Assembly: GCA_025359565.1 (NCBI GenBank)
Contig: JANYFY010000016.1
Location: 1 to 64,000 of the forward strand
From: Gammaproteobacteria bacterium
Lineage (GTDB): Bacteria > Pseudomonadota > Gammaproteobacteria > Steroidobacterales > Steroidobacteraceae
DNA: 64,000 nt
Reading direction: 5' to 3'
Part shown: in pieces, positions 31,339-40,876 of the stretch
How the letters are laid out: each line of letters opens with the position of its first letter
Position numbering within the stretch: position 1 is the stretch's first letter
Notes under the pieces: model-generated
What the model was told of the DNA's origin: nothing
What the model saw: only the letters and a program-made list of their open reading frames with translations
The model's database searches: none
Translations under genes and position numbers: made by a program

Positions 31339-32304
31339 TTAACGAGGCGCTAGCGAAAACGCCATCGTTTCGCTTAGGTTATCGGCACCGGTGCTGATGG
31401 CAACCAGTCGATCAAATCCGAGAGCTACGCCGGCGCACTCGGGTAATCCGGCGGCTAATGCGGCGAGCAGTTCTTCATCTAACGGCGGTTCGACCTGGCC
31501 GCGGACGCGTCTGGTTGCAAGATCCCGACTGAAGCGAGCGCGTTGCTCCCCAGCCTCGCCTAGTTCGTGAAATCCGTTTGCAAGTTCAAGACCGTCAACG
31601 TAGAGCTCAAATCGGGCAGACACCGCTGGGAAGCCTGGTTTCACTCGGGCGAGCGATGCCTGGGACGCGGGATAGTCGTATATAAAACAAGGACGTTCGC
31701 GCCCCAATTTAGGACCCACCACCAATGCCATTAACAGATCAAGCTTAGCGTCTCTATCCAATGCGGCCTCGCAGACGATTCCATGCTGTTCAGCTGCCTG
31801 AGATAGTTCAACTTCGCTCGCCCCATGGGCATCGACGCCCGCGTACCGATATAAAGCTTGTGCATAAGTCACGCGCTCCGCCCCCCGCGCTTTTGATTGG
31901 GGATAGAGTAGAGCATTGACCAAGTCCTCAACTTCGGTCATCAGGGCCATCTCATCAAATCCTAGACGATACCATTCGATGAGCGTGAATTCGGGGTTAT
32001 GCCAGCGGCCGTGTTCTGCATCACGGAACACCTTACAGATTTGAAAAATATCGCCGCTTCCTGCTGCTAGTAGGCGCTTCATCGCAGATTCGGGTGATGT
32101 ATGCAGGAAAAACGCTTCGGTGATGCCGCTAATTCGAGTTGTGAGCGATTCGATTTGGCAGTCACTCACTCCTGCGGTACTTAAAACCGGAGTTTCCACT
32201 TCTTGGACGTGACGAGTTGCAAAAAAATCGCGAACTGTTGCAAGCAATTGCGCACGTCGTCTGAGGGTCGGGAGTGTCGCGCTAGGTTGCCATGACCTAT
32301 TCAA
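31339..32304 (-). CDS. epmA: EF-P lysine ligase (EpmA/GenX/PoxA)
   Basis: A 321-residue class II aminoacyl-tRNA synthetase-like protein related to the LysRS catalytic core but without the anticodon domain. Class II motif 2 is in FRDAEHGRWHNPEFTLIEWYR and motif 3 in GVALGFDRLV. It attaches (R)-beta-lysine to EF-P Lys34. The start is TTG 32304, which overlaps the psd TGA as TTGA, so it is coupled to psd as in enterics. EpmB, the 2,3-aminomutase, is not in the window. Confidence 0.93.
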   Translation of the reverse strand: MNRSWQPSATLPTLRRRAQLLATVRDFFATRHVQEVETPVLSTAGVSDCQIESLTTRISGITEAFFLHTSPESAMKRLLAAGSGDIFQICKVFRDAEHGRWHNPEFTLIEWYRLGFDEMALMTEVEDLVNALLYPQSKARGAERVTYAQALYRYAGVDAHGASEVELSQAAEQHGIVCEAALDRDAKLDLLMALVVGPKLGRERPCFIYDYPASQASLARVKPGFPAVSARFELYVDGLELANGFHELGEAGEQRARFSRDLATRRVRGQVEPPLDEELLAALAAGLPECAGVALGFDRLVAISTGADNLSETMAFSLAPR

Positions 32305-33158
32305 ATGAGCCTTCCAATTACTTGACCGAACCTTACAAGAGATCCCTTTGTAAGGTTAAGACTTAAGCGTACGCGATCCTTTTCAAATAGTAGGATTACG
32401 GTTGAGCCCATATTGAAACGCCCTAACTCGGCTCCTTTTTCAAGATCAAGTTGAGTTTCAGGTAGGCGAGTGACCGTTTTGCGCCGGGTGGAGGTAATAT
32501 CGCCTGCCCAAACGGTGCTCATGCTGCCGACATTCAATGCTCCGACCATAACCAGGCTTAAAGCGCCGCCCGCGGTGTCGAATAGCGCTAAGACCCGCTC
32601 GTTGCGAGTGAATAGCCGCGGTACGTATTGTGCGGTTATGCCGTTTACACTAAAGAGCCGACCGGGCACATATAGGGTGTCGCGCAATTGACCGCGAATA
32701 GGCATATGAATGCGGTGGTAATCGTAAGGCGCAAGATAGAACGTGGCGAAAGTACCGCCTTCGAAGCGTCTTGCCCACGTTTGGTTAGCCAACAGGTCCG
32801 CTAAGGAATAGGAATGATTTTTGGCTTGTATGAGTTGGTCGAAATTCAAAGTGCCGCATTCGCTGACAGTGCCGTCTACTGGACTTGCGATAGTATGCGT
32901 ATCGGCAGTAATGGGACGAGCGTCTTTAGCCAGTGCACGAGTAAAAAAATCATTAAATGTGGCATAACGTAACGGATCGCTTGGAGTAGCCTCTTGCATA
33001 TTGACGGCATAAAGCTTGAGGAAGCCGGCTATTAAAAAATTTTTAAACCAGCCAATTTTTACTCGGGTAGCTTTAAGGACTAAGCGCGAAACCGCGTGTT
33101 GCGGCAATATATATTGTAGTAGTACAAATAACGGCGGAAAGTTATTCTGCAAATTCAT
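32301..33158 (-). CDS. psd: Phosphatidylserine decarboxylase proenzyme
   Basis: A 285-residue inner-membrane pyruvoyl enzyme that makes phosphatidylethanolamine. The N-terminus (LLQYILPQHAVSRL) matches E. coli Psd. Self-cleavage is expected between Gly251 and Ser252 in the MGST motif, which replaces the usual LGST; the triad His is likely in DYHRIHMP. The ATG (33158-33156) overlaps the divergent prmB ATG in the sequence CATG. It is followed by epmA with a TTGA overlap. Confidence 0.94.
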   Translation of the reverse strand: MNLQNNFPPLFVLLQYILPQHAVSRLVLKATRVKIGWFKNFLIAGFLKLYAVNMQEATPSDPLRYATFNDFFTRALAKDARPITADTHTIASPVDGTVSECGTLNFDQLIQAKNHSYSLADLLANQTWARRFEGGTFATFYLAPYDYHRIHMPIRGQLRDTLYVPGRLFSVNGITAQYVPRLFTRNERVLALFDTAGGALSLVMVGALNVGSMSTVWAGDITSTRRKTVTRLPETQLDLEKGAELGRFNMGSTVILLFEKDRVRLSLNLTKGSLVRFGQVIGRLI

Positions 33159-34062
33159 GCATCAATTATCTCATAGAGCCTCATCAAATGCCGGCGCTAC
33201 CACTGTCGGCGCGGTTATTAGGCGTTGTTCTCAAACGCTGTTGCAGGCCCGAGTACATTTTGGTCACGGTACGGATAATGCTTGGGATGAGGCCGCTGAG
33301 CTAGTGTTTTACGTGGCGGGAATTGCACATTCAAAAGGAAGTAATGCGTATCTAAAAAACTTGACCCCACGGTGTATTGCGCGGGTGAATGAGTTACTTC
33401 TGAGGCGTGTTCATGAGCGCTTACCGTTACCTTACCTGACCCATAGAGCCTATTTTGCGGGTCTTGAACTGTATGTAGATGAGCGTGTTTTGGTGCCACG
33501 TTCGCCGATCGCGGAACTTGTATTGGCGCGATTCCGACCTTGGATAAAACGGCGGGTGCGCAATATATTAGACTTAGGTACCGGCTCTGGAGCGATCGCG
33601 CTCGCATGCGCAACTGCGTTCCCGAAGGCCAGCGTCGATGCGCTCGATATTTCCGTGGCGGCGCTGCAAGTCTGTCGTCGCAATGTGCGCGCCTTACGGC
33701 TCAGTGAGCGAGTGCGGGTGTTAAAATCGGATCACTTCGCTGCGGTAGAGGGCCGCTGTTACGATATCATTGTAAGCAATCCACCTTATGTCGGTCGCGC
33801 CGAAATGCGTAATTTGCCAAGTGAATATCGGCATGAACCGCGGTTAGGGCTGGCAGCGGGAGCGGATGGTCTGGATTCGGTACGTAAGATACTTGGTTCC
33901 GCTCGTCATTATATGCATGCAAACAGTTTGCTAGTTGTTGAAGTGGGTAATACGGAGGGTGCATTGTTGCGGGCATTTCCACGTATGCCCTTTGTATGGC
34001 CAGAAATCGCCATGGGCGGCGGTGGAGTGTTTATGCTAACAGCTTCGGACATGGAGAAATAA
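33157..34062 (+). CDS. prmB: Ribosomal protein L3 glutamine N5-methyltransferase
   Basis: A 301-residue PrmB-type enzyme. [12 protein letters not shown] and [13 protein letters not shown] are PrmB landmarks; the SAM motif is [11 protein letters not shown] and the glutamine-binding NPPY is in VSNPPYV. It methylates a glutamine of ribosomal protein L3. The frame stays open back into psd (33016), but ATG 33157 gives the expected N-terminus and length. Start codons of psd and prmB overlap by two bases. Confidence 0.93.
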   Translation: MHQLSHRASSNAGATTVGAVIRRCSQTLLQARVHFGHGTDNAWDEAAELVFYVAGIAHSKGSNAYLKNLTPRCIARVNELLLRRVHERLPLPYLTHRAYFAGLELYVDERVLVPRSPIAELVLARFRPWIKRRVRNILDLGTGSGAIALACATAFPKASVDALDISVAALQVCRRNVRALRLSERVRVLKSDHFAAVEGRCYDIIVSNPPYVGRAEMRNLPSEYRHEPRLGLAAGADGLDSVRKILGSARHYMHANSLLVVEVGNTEGALLRAFPRMPFVWPEIAMGGGGVFMLTASDMEK

Positions 34063-34064
34063 CG

Positions 34065-35162
34065 GTGGCTGGTAATACGTTTGGCAAAATATTCACTCTA
34101 ACTACTTTTGGCGAAAGTCATGGTCCGGCGTTGGGCGGCGTGGTGGATGGTTGTCCGCCGGGTCTGGAGTTAACGGAGGCAGACTTGCAGTTAGACGTTG
34201 AACGACGTCGTTCAGGAACTTCTCAGTTTACAAGTCAGCGTCACGAATCTGATAAAGTAAAGATATTATCTGGGGTTTTTGAAGGTAAGACTACTGGAAC
34301 TCCGATCGGTATACTGGTGGAGAACGAGGATCAACGATCGCGCGACTACGACAAAATCAAGGACCGATTTCGTCCGGGCCATGCTGATTATACTTATCAG
34401 CAGAAATACGGATTTCGTGACTATCGCGGTGGGGGCCGCTCCTCCGCTCGCGAGACGGTGGTGCGCGTGGCGGCTGGTGCCATCGCGCGAAAATATTTAG
34501 CGGAGCGATTGAATATCAGCATACAGGGATTTTTGTCTCAAATCGGTTCCAAGGTGCTTGACCCGGTGGACGTAGCCAGTTGCTACGACAACCCATTTTT
34601 TTGTCCTGATCCTAGTCGCGTTAAGGAGCTGGAGGCTTTCATTTGGGAGCTTCGTGAGGCGGGTGATTCGGTGGGTGCACGGGTAACTGTGATCGCGAAA
34701 GGTGTTCCGCCTGGCTTAGGGGAACCTGTGTTTGAGCGGCTGGATGCTGACTTGGCAAGTGCAATGATGGGAATAAATGCTGTAAAAGGTGTCGAAATCG
34801 GAGCAGGTTTTGGCGCAGTGGCGCAGCGCGGTTCTGAGCATCGAGACGAGCTGACACCGCAGGGATTTAAGAGTAATCATGCGGGTGGCATATTAGGGGG
34901 TATTTCGTCTGGGCAAGATATCGTGGTTAGTATCGCGTTAAAACCCACCTCAAGTATTACCGTGCCTGGTGACACTATTGATGTGCGAGGCTATGCCACA
35001 AAAATCATCACCACTGGGCGCCACGATCCTTGTGTCGGAATCCGCGCGACGCCAATTGCTGAAGCCATGCTGGCGATTGTGCTCATGGACCATTATTTGC
35101 GGTTTCGCGCGCAATGCGCTGATGTGGTGACGACTACCCCAGTCATTACGGTGCGCAATTGA
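34065..35162 (+). CDS. aroC: Chorismate synthase
   Basis: A 365-residue FMN-dependent enzyme that ends the shikimate pathway. Signatures are [18 protein letters not shown] near the start, RPGHADYTY with [23 protein letters not shown], and [12 protein letters not shown] 34065, preceded by GGAG, is 2 nt after the prmB stop; the track upstream of it is non-homologous. The product feeds the chorismatase of the pigment cluster as well as aromatic amino acids and folate. Confidence 0.96.
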   Translation: MAGNTFGKIFTLTTFGESHGPALGGVVDGCPPGLELTEADLQLDVERRRSGTSQFTSQRHESDKVKILSGVFEGKTTGTPIGILVENEDQRSRDYDKIKDRFRPGHADYTYQQKYGFRDYRGGGRSSARETVVRVAAGAIARKYLAERLNISIQGFLSQIGSKVLDPVDVASCYDNPFFCPDPSRVKELEAFIWELREAGDSVGARVTVIAKGVPPGLGEPVFERLDADLASAMMGINAVKGVEIGAGFGAVAQRGSEHRDELTPQGFKSNHAGGILGGISSGQDIVVSIALKPTSSITVPGDTIDVRGYATKIITTGRHDPCVGIRATPIAEAMLAIVLMDHYLRFRAQCADVVTTTPVITVRN

Positions 35163-36157
35163 AGCCGCGCGTAGCGGTGGTGGGTGCAGCAAGTCTTATT
35201 GGTGAAGCGCTGGTAGAAGAACTGCACATCCGCAAAATTAGTTGTGCTGAATTGTACTTGCTGGATGAAGCGCGTCACTTGGGAGTTAAGGTGAGCGACG
35301 ATGCGCTATCGGATGTGGAAGCCTTTGATTTCTCGACCGCTGATCTGGTATTTTTTTGTGGCAGATCAGCGCTGACTGCACGTTACGCCGAAGCCGCAGC
35401 TCAACATGCCTGGGTAGTTGACTGTTCGGGCGCGCTGCGCGATCGCTATGACGTTCCCATGGTGGTTGCCGATGTTAATGCCGATATGCTTGAGGGCATA
35501 GCTCACTGCGGCCTTATTGCACTACCAGGTAGCGCTAGTGTGGCGCTCACCACGGTGCTGGCCCCCTTGCATTCATTGGCGGGTTTGGCGCGTGTCGAGG
35601 TGGTAACCTATCAGGCAGTATCCGGTGGTGGTCGTAGTGCGATGGAGGAATTGGCGAGCGAAACTGTGGCAATGTTGAGCGGAGCTAAGGCAAGTGGTAA
35701 GGCTTTTGGTACTCAAATTGCATTTAATGTCATTCCTCAAGTTGATGCTATTGATGCGGACGGTGTGTCGAGAGAAGAGCGTCGGTTGCTCAATGAATGT
35801 CGCCGCGTGTTGGCGCTGCCGCATTTGGCTGTTAACGCTACTGCGGCGCGGGTTCCGGTATTTTTTGGCCATAGCTTCGCAGTACACGCAACCTTTGAGC
35901 GTGCCATTCGCACCGCCGAGGCGATCGAGATGCTGCATCGCAACAAGGAGTTGAGTGTCATGGAGGCGGGAATGGAAACCCAGTTGACGCCAGCGGCCCT
36001 GGCTGCAACACCCGATCGGATCTATGTTGGACGACTGCGGGCGGACATTACCCGTGATCAATCTCTAAATTTTTGGGTGGTGGCCGATAATATTAGAAAA
36101 TGTGCGGCTTACAACGCACTTTCGGTCGCCCAGATTTTGGTAAATCGGTCTCATTAA
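35159..36157 (+). CDS. usg: USG-1-type aspartate-semialdehyde dehydrogenase homologue without the catalytic Cys
   Basis: A 332-residue protein with the fold of aspartate-semialdehyde dehydrogenase: NAD(P)-binding [12 protein letters not shown], then a dimer domain with [15 protein letters not shown] and FGHSFAVH. The position of the nucleophilic Cys (PxC) reads Pro123-Gly-Ser125, so ordinary catalysis is not expected, as for Usg of E. coli and Pseudomonas. TTG 35159 overlaps the aroC TGA as TTGA. The role is unknown; fimV follows 39 bp downstream. Confidence 0.83.
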   Translation: MKPRVAVVGAASLIGEALVEELHIRKISCAELYLLDEARHLGVKVSDDALSDVEAFDFSTADLVFFCGRSALTARYAEAAAQHAWVVDCSGALRDRYDVPMVVADVNADMLEGIAHCGLIALPGSASVALTTVLAPLHSLAGLARVEVVTYQAVSGGGRSAMEELASETVAMLSGAKASGKAFGTQIAFNVIPQVDAIDADGVSREERRLLNECRRVLALPHLAVNATAARVPVFFGHSFAVHATFERAIRTAEAIEMLHRNKELSVMEAGMETQLTPAALAATPDRIYVGRLRADITRDQSLNFWVVADNIRKCAAYNALSVAQILVNRSH

Positions 36158-36196
36158 GTTATAGTCGAGAATTCGAGTATAACGTCATCTGTTGCA

Positions 36197-39196
36197 ATGA
36201 ACTTTAGACGTTTATTTGTTGGTACCCTGGGAGTAGAAATGTCTGCGATGATGCCTCGACTGGTGCTTTTGGCGTACGTGTTCTGCCCGACCTTAAGCGT
36301 GGCTTTGGGTCTCGGTGAAATTCATTTAAATTCCGCGCTCAACGAACCGTTAAGCGCGGAAATTGATCTTGTGGCGGCTGCGCCTGACGAATTAACGGCC
36401 CTGCGGGCGACTCTTGCTGGCCGCGAAGTGTTTACTCGCTACGGAATCGATCGGCCGCCGTTTTTGAATTCTTTAACTTTCAAGGTTGGCAAGGGTAAAA
36501 GTGGCCGAGAGGTGTTGCAGGTCCGGTCACTGGATGCGATTCCGGAACCGTTTGTAACATTTTTAGTGGAAGTCAATTGGGCGCGTGGACACCTCATGCG
36601 CGAGTACACGGTGTTGCTGGACCCACCGATTTACACCCCTGGCGAAGCCGCTAATAATGCGGCACCGGTAGTTATGCCAAGCGGTAAGCCTGCAGCTACA
36701 AAAGATGCGGCGACTATTGCCCCCCCGGTAGACACAGCGGTAAAACCGTTATCTTCCTCAGCGAGTAGTTATCGAGTTGCGGGCGGAGATTCCCTATCAA
36801 AAATCGCTCGTAGCTTGCAGTCTGGGTCGGCTGCCAAGATAGATCAAACCATGGTGGCTTTGTATCGAGCCAACCCCGATGCATTCGGCGGCAGCATGAA
36901 TATACTGCATAAAGGCTCGGTATTGCGTGTTCCTGGCGCCACCGAAATTGCGGCCTTGAGCCAATCGGAAGCCGTCAGCGAAGTCAATCGTGAGATTCAT
37001 CGCAGTACGTCCGGCACTCCAGGTGCGGCTAAGGGCCACCACTTACGGCTCGTCACTCCTTCTACGGGTGACGGGGCAGGCGTTGGTAATAATGTGGAAG
37101 CTCAGGCACTCAAGGATCGCGTCAAGATTTTAGAGTCTCAGCTGGCGGAATCGCATCGCTTGATTGATGTGCGTAATGCGGAACTGAGCGCATTACAACG
37201 CAAGCTAGGGGTGCCCATTACGCCGCCGGTCACAGCTCCGGTGACGCCACCGGTGGTTGCCCCCCCTGTGAAGACTCCTGAAGTGGTAAAACCGTCGGCG
37301 GTTATTAAGCCGGAAGTCCCACAGGTTCCCGTCGATACCGCAAAACCGCAATTTCCGGTTCCGGAGCCGGTACCTGCACCGGCTGTACCTAAGATCAAAG
37401 TTAAGCCTGTGGTTGCAGTGCCGGTGGAGACTGGTTCATGGATTGACTGGGTGGCCGCAAACTGGTGGTGGCCATTGGCAGCTATTGCCGCTTTACTGGC
37501 CGGCCTTGGTTTTGCATCGTTTAAAAAGCGACGTGCTGAAGGTTTTGGGGACTTACCGAATTTCGTGGAGACCGACGTAGCGGATCTACGCAACACTACG
37601 TCACGTGTTACGGCGGGTCGCAAGGGCGATGATTCTTTTCTGGTGGAAGAGTCCGGCGAACACAAACTGCCGGATGCAGCACCGCAAGGATCCGTATCGG
37701 ACGATACGATGTCCAGCGAAAGCGCGGTAAATTTAGATCAAGGTGATCCGCTGGCAGAAGCGGATTTCCATATGGCTTACGGTCTTTATGATCAAGCGTC
37801 TGATCTGGTGCGCATTGCTTTGGAGCGTGAGCCCGATCGGCGCGATTTGCGCTTAAAGCTGCTAGAAATTTATTTTGTGTGGGGTAATAAAGATCTGTTC
37901 CTGCAGACGGCAAAGACCCTTGAAGCTAGCCGTGAACATGCGCCCGCTGGCGAATGGGACAAAATTGTTATCATGGGTAAGCAAATTTGCCCGGATGAAG
38001 CGATCTTTAAGAATTCTGTCGGCGGTGGTCGCGGTGCCGGAGCGCTAGTCGATTTGAACCTTGAAGGTGGAGAGAATCGCGTTGATATCGATTTGTTTGG
38101 TGATCCGGAAGGTGAGCATAGTCGCCTTGATCATCCGTTGGCGCACGAATCGGCTGATTCGGCCGTTACCGGCGAAATGCCGGTTCTAGGGAAATCCTCG
38201 AATCTAGACTTCACTTTGGATGCGCCCGAGCGCGGTGCTGATAGTTCTCCGACTCGCGACCAGCCGATCCGCGAGGAACCCACCGTAGAATCGGAAATAG
38301 CCGATTTTTCTTTGACGCATACTGGCGAACGACGCGGTATTGCCACGAAAACGGGTTCTGAGCAAACTGCCGAAGTTTCCATAATGGATTTAGGTTTGGA
38401 CCTCGGGAGTCTTGAGGAAACCAATCATCCCGCTGATGCGCCTACGATGATTTCTGGCCTCGACGAACGTTCACGTCAGATGATGGCTGCGGCTGCAGCA
38501 AGCGCCAGCGCACGCGATGGCACGCACGCAGATGTTGTCGACGCTCATGCCAAAACGCATGCAGCAGAAAGTTCGGTTACTCATGATCAAGACCTAACTG
38601 AGCTTGAGCGCGAACTGGAAGCGTCCTTTGTGGCTGATCTCGACGTTGATCATACCGAGCTTAAAACTGCGGTCCTGAGCCCAGAATCGGCCCCGACAGT
38701 CCTGGTACCTCATCGTGTGGATGTAAACGATACTACGCGTTCTAAATTGCCAAGTTTAGCCGTCACTGATTCCGGAGCACATACGGATATCGAAGCTACT
38801 TCCAGACTGCGCGGCCTCAGCGGCGATAGTGTTGATTTGGATCTAGATAACCTTAGCAAAGCATTTGGCACGGCCGACACCGTTAGCCAACCGCAGCATG
38901 CCGAGGAATTGTTTTCCACTGAGGTGTTTGAAGCTAGTCAGCGCAGTCGCCGGGTAGACTTGGACGTGGGTGATGTGGCCGCCAAAACAGCGAACATACA
39001 AACACACAAATTGGCTATGCCGGAACTCGAGCCGGTAACCATGAGTGAAGTGGGAACTAAGCTTGATCTTGCTCGCGCCTATATGGATATGGGTGATCCA
39101 GAGGGTGCACGAAGCATTCTGGACGAAGTGGTGCACGAGGGTTCGGCGAGTCAAAAGCAAGAAGCCCAACGTCTTATCGAAACTTTGCCAGGCTGA
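36197..39196 (+). CDS. fimV: FimV/TspA family pilus-assembly hub protein
   Basis: A 999-residue FimV. The N-terminal periplasmic domain opens with LGLGEIHLNSALNEPL and is followed by a LysM-type peptidoglycan-binding domain (YRVAGGDSLSKIAR), a coiled coil, a Pro/Val-rich linker, one membrane span (WWWPLAAIAALLAGLGF, near residue 425) and an acidic cytoplasmic part. TPR-like repeats occur after the span, and the conserved C-terminal module ends in LDLARAYMDMGDPEGARSIL. It organises type IV pilus and polar proteins. The stop is in the same frame as truA, which follows at once. Confidence 0.93.
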   Translation: MNFRRLFVGTLGVEMSAMMPRLVLLAYVFCPTLSVALGLGEIHLNSALNEPLSAEIDLVAAAPDELTALRATLAGREVFTRYGIDRPPFLNSLTFKVGKGKSGREVLQVRSLDAIPEPFVTFLVEVNWARGHLMREYTVLLDPPIYTPGEAANNAAPVVMPSGKPAATKDAATIAPPVDTAVKPLSSSASSYRVAGGDSLSKIARSLQSGSAAKIDQTMVALYRANPDAFGGSMNILHKGSVLRVPGATEIAALSQSEAVSEVNREIHRSTSGTPGAAKGHHLRLVTPSTGDGAGVGNNVEAQALKDRVKILESQLAESHRLIDVRNAELSALQRKLGVPITPPVTAPVTPPVVAPPVKTPEVVKPSAVIKPEVPQVPVDTAKPQFPVPEPVPAPAVPKIKVKPVVAVPVETGSWIDWVAANWWWPLAAIAALLAGLGFASFKKRRAEGFGDLPNFVETDVADLRNTTSRVTAGRKGDDSFLVEESGEHKLPDAAPQGSVSDDTMSSESAVNLDQGDPLAEADFHMAYGLYDQASDLVRIALEREPDRRDLRLKLLEIYFVWGNKDLFLQTAKTLEASREHAPAGEWDKIVIMGKQICPDEAIFKNSVGGGRGAGALVDLNLEGGENRVDIDLFGDPEGEHSRLDHPLAHESADSAVTGEMPVLGKSSNLDFTLDAPERGADSSPTRDQPIREEPTVESEIADFSLTHTGERRGIATKTGSEQTAEVSIMDLGLDLGSLEETNHPADAPTMISGLDERSRQMMAAAAASASARDGTHADVVDAHAKTHAAESSVTHDQDLTELERELEASFVADLDVDHTELKTAVLSPESAPTVLVPHRVDVNDTTRSKLPSLAVTDSGAHTDIEATSRLRGLSGDSVDLDLDNLSKAFGTADTVSQPQHAEELFSTEVFEASQRSRRVDLDVGDVAAKTANIQTHKLAMPELEPVTMSEVGTKLDLARAYMDMGDPEGARSILDEVVHEGSASQKQEAQRLIETLPG

Positions 39197-39205
39197 GCTG
39201 CGCTT

Positions 39206-39997
39206 ATTGGACGTCTTGCCGCCCTAGTTGAGTATGACGGCAGTAATTTTGCCGGTTGGCAATCGCAAGCTCACGCGCTTTCGATTCAAGATACGGTACA
39301 GGAGGCGTTGAGTTTCGTGGCGGGTCATCCCATCACCGTGATATGTGCGGGTAGGACCGATAGTGGTGTACATGCAGTAGGACAGGTTATTCACTTCGAA
39401 ACGGCAGTGAAGCGCACATCACGCGCTTGGGTGTTAGGTGCAAACACGAAATTACCGCCTACCGTTGCGTTGCAATGGGTGGGTGATGTCTCGGGGGGAT
39501 TCCACGCTCGGCACAGCGCAACTCTGCGACACTATCATTACTGCATATTAAATTGCAGCGCGCGTTCAGCGTTGCAGCGTTTAAGATCTGCGTGGATACA
39601 CCGGCTCCTCAATGCTGACGCAATGCATCTCGCTGGCCAAGTTCTGGTCGGCGAACACAACTATTCGGCTTTTCGATCCGTCGAGTGCCAGTCGAAAACC
39701 GCCGTGCGGCGCGTGGAGCGGTTACTGGTGAAGCGCGAAGGGGATGTATTGTGGTTAGAGATCGTTGCCACCGCCTATTTGCATCATATGGTCCGTAATA
39801 TTGTCGGTACGCTTGTTAAAGTACAGAGCATGGCGGACCCTGTTGGTGCAATGGCGACAATTTTGGCTGAAGGTAGTCGGCACTTGGCAGGTGTTACTGC
39901 ACCGGCAGCGGGATTATTCTTGTGGCGTGTGGAATATCCGCCGATGTACGGTATTCCGACCCGTGAGCCAGGGTTGATGTTGCCGCCTATGTCGTGA
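39206..39997 (+). CDS. truA: tRNA pseudouridine synthase A with a non-canonical start
   Basis: TruA makes pseudouridine 38-40 in tRNA anticodon stems. The homologous N-terminus GRLAALVEYDGSNFAGWQ begins directly after the fimV stop, and the catalytic Asp (residue 52) is in AGRTDSGVHA. Between the in-frame TGA (39194-39196) and this N-terminus there is no ATG, GTG or TTG. The best candidate is ATT 39206, giving 263 residues and 8 nt from a GAG element; TTG 39308 would delete the first strand and part of the active site. Stop readthrough from fimV is the other option, as both share a frame. Confidence 0.9.
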   Translation: MGRLAALVEYDGSNFAGWQSQAHALSIQDTVQEALSFVAGHPITVICAGRTDSGVHAVGQVIHFETAVKRTSRAWVLGANTKLPPTVALQWVGDVSGGFHARHSATLRHYHYCILNCSARSALQRLRSAWIHRLLNADAMHLAGQVLVGEHNYSAFRSVECQSKTAVRRVERLLVKREGDVLWLEIVATAYLHHMVRNIVGTLVKVQSMADPVGAMATILAEGSRHLAGVTAPAAGLFLWRVEYPPMYGIPTREPGLMLPPMS

Positions 39998-40015
39998 TTT
40001 GGTTTAAACTAACGT

Positions 40016-40876
40016 ATGTCCTGGTTTGAACGAATTGTGCCTTCACGCATCAAGACCGAGCGCCGTACGCGCTCGGTTCCAGAGGGCCTTTGGACTAAAT
40101 GCCCGGTTTGCGATGCGGTTTTATATCGCGCGGAAATTGAACGAAATTTGCATGTTTGTCCCAAGTGTAGTCATCACATGCGTATCAATGGGCGCGAGCG
40201 GCTCCTTAAGTTTCTGGATCCGGGACCCAAGGAATTAGCCGCCAAAGTAGAGTCAGAAGATCCACTTAAATTTAAGGATTCGAAGCGTTATAAAGATCGG
40301 TTAGTACAGGCGCAAAAACAAACCTTGGAGCGTGATGCGCTTATTGTGATGGCGGGCAGGTTAGCCGAGTTGGAGATTGTCGCTTGTGCTTTTGAATTTC
40401 GGTTTCTCGGAGGATCAATGGGTTCCGTGGTCGGTGAGAAATTTGTGCGCGCCGTGGAGCATAGTTTGGAACATCGTATGCCATTGGTTTGTTTCGCTGC
40501 TAGTGGTGGTGCGCGAATGCAAGAAGCACTCTACTCACTGTTGCAAATGGCGAAAACAAGCGCTGCCCTGAAGCGCCTGTCGGAAGCGCGTATACCCTTT
40601 ATTTCAGTGATGACAGACCCAACTACGGGTGGAGTTTCCGCGAGTTTGGCGATGTTGGGGGATGTCAATATAGGCGAACCTAAGGCTCTTATCGGCTTCG
40701 CAGGACCTCGCGTTATTCAGCAAACTGTGCGCGAGACCTTGCCCGAAGGTTTCCAGCGCAGCGAATTTCTTTTGGAGCATGGTGCTATTGATATGATCAT
40801 TGATCGTCGTGAGTTGCGCGATCGCATCGGTGCCATATTGCGTATGCTTACGGGTAAGGGACCGGTAGCCGCTTGA
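40016..40876 (+). CDS. accD: Acetyl-CoA carboxylase carboxyltransferase subunit beta
   Basis: A 286-residue AccD. The N-terminal zinc ribbon has CPVC and CPKC pairs; the crotonase-like domain has [12 protein letters not shown] and GGARMQEA. It works with AccA to make malonyl-CoA. First of the accD-folC-dedD-cvpA-purF series common in gammaproteobacteria. Its TGA overlaps the folC TTG start. Confidence 0.96.
   Translation: MSWFERIVPSRIKTERRTRSVPEGLWTKCPVCDAVLYRAEIERNLHVCPKCSHHMRINGRERLLKFLDPGPKELAAKVESEDPLKFKDSKRYKDRLVQAQKQTLERDALIVMAGRLAELEIVACAFEFRFLGGSMGSVVGEKFVRAVEHSLEHRMPLVCFAASGGARMQEALYSLLQMAKTSAALKRLSEARIPFISVMTDPTTGGVSASLAMLGDVNIGEPKALIGFAGPRVIQQTVRETLPEGFQRSEFLLEHGAIDMIIDRRELRDRIGAILRMLTGKGPVAA

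Noticed and set aside
33016-33156. Upstream extension of prmB into psd
   Set aside because: It is out of line with PrmB length and lies in the antisense of a well-conserved psd N-terminus.
39308-39997. truA starting at TTG 39308
   Set aside because: This would remove the VEYDG strand and the GWQ motif found directly upstream in frame, so it is not the functional start.
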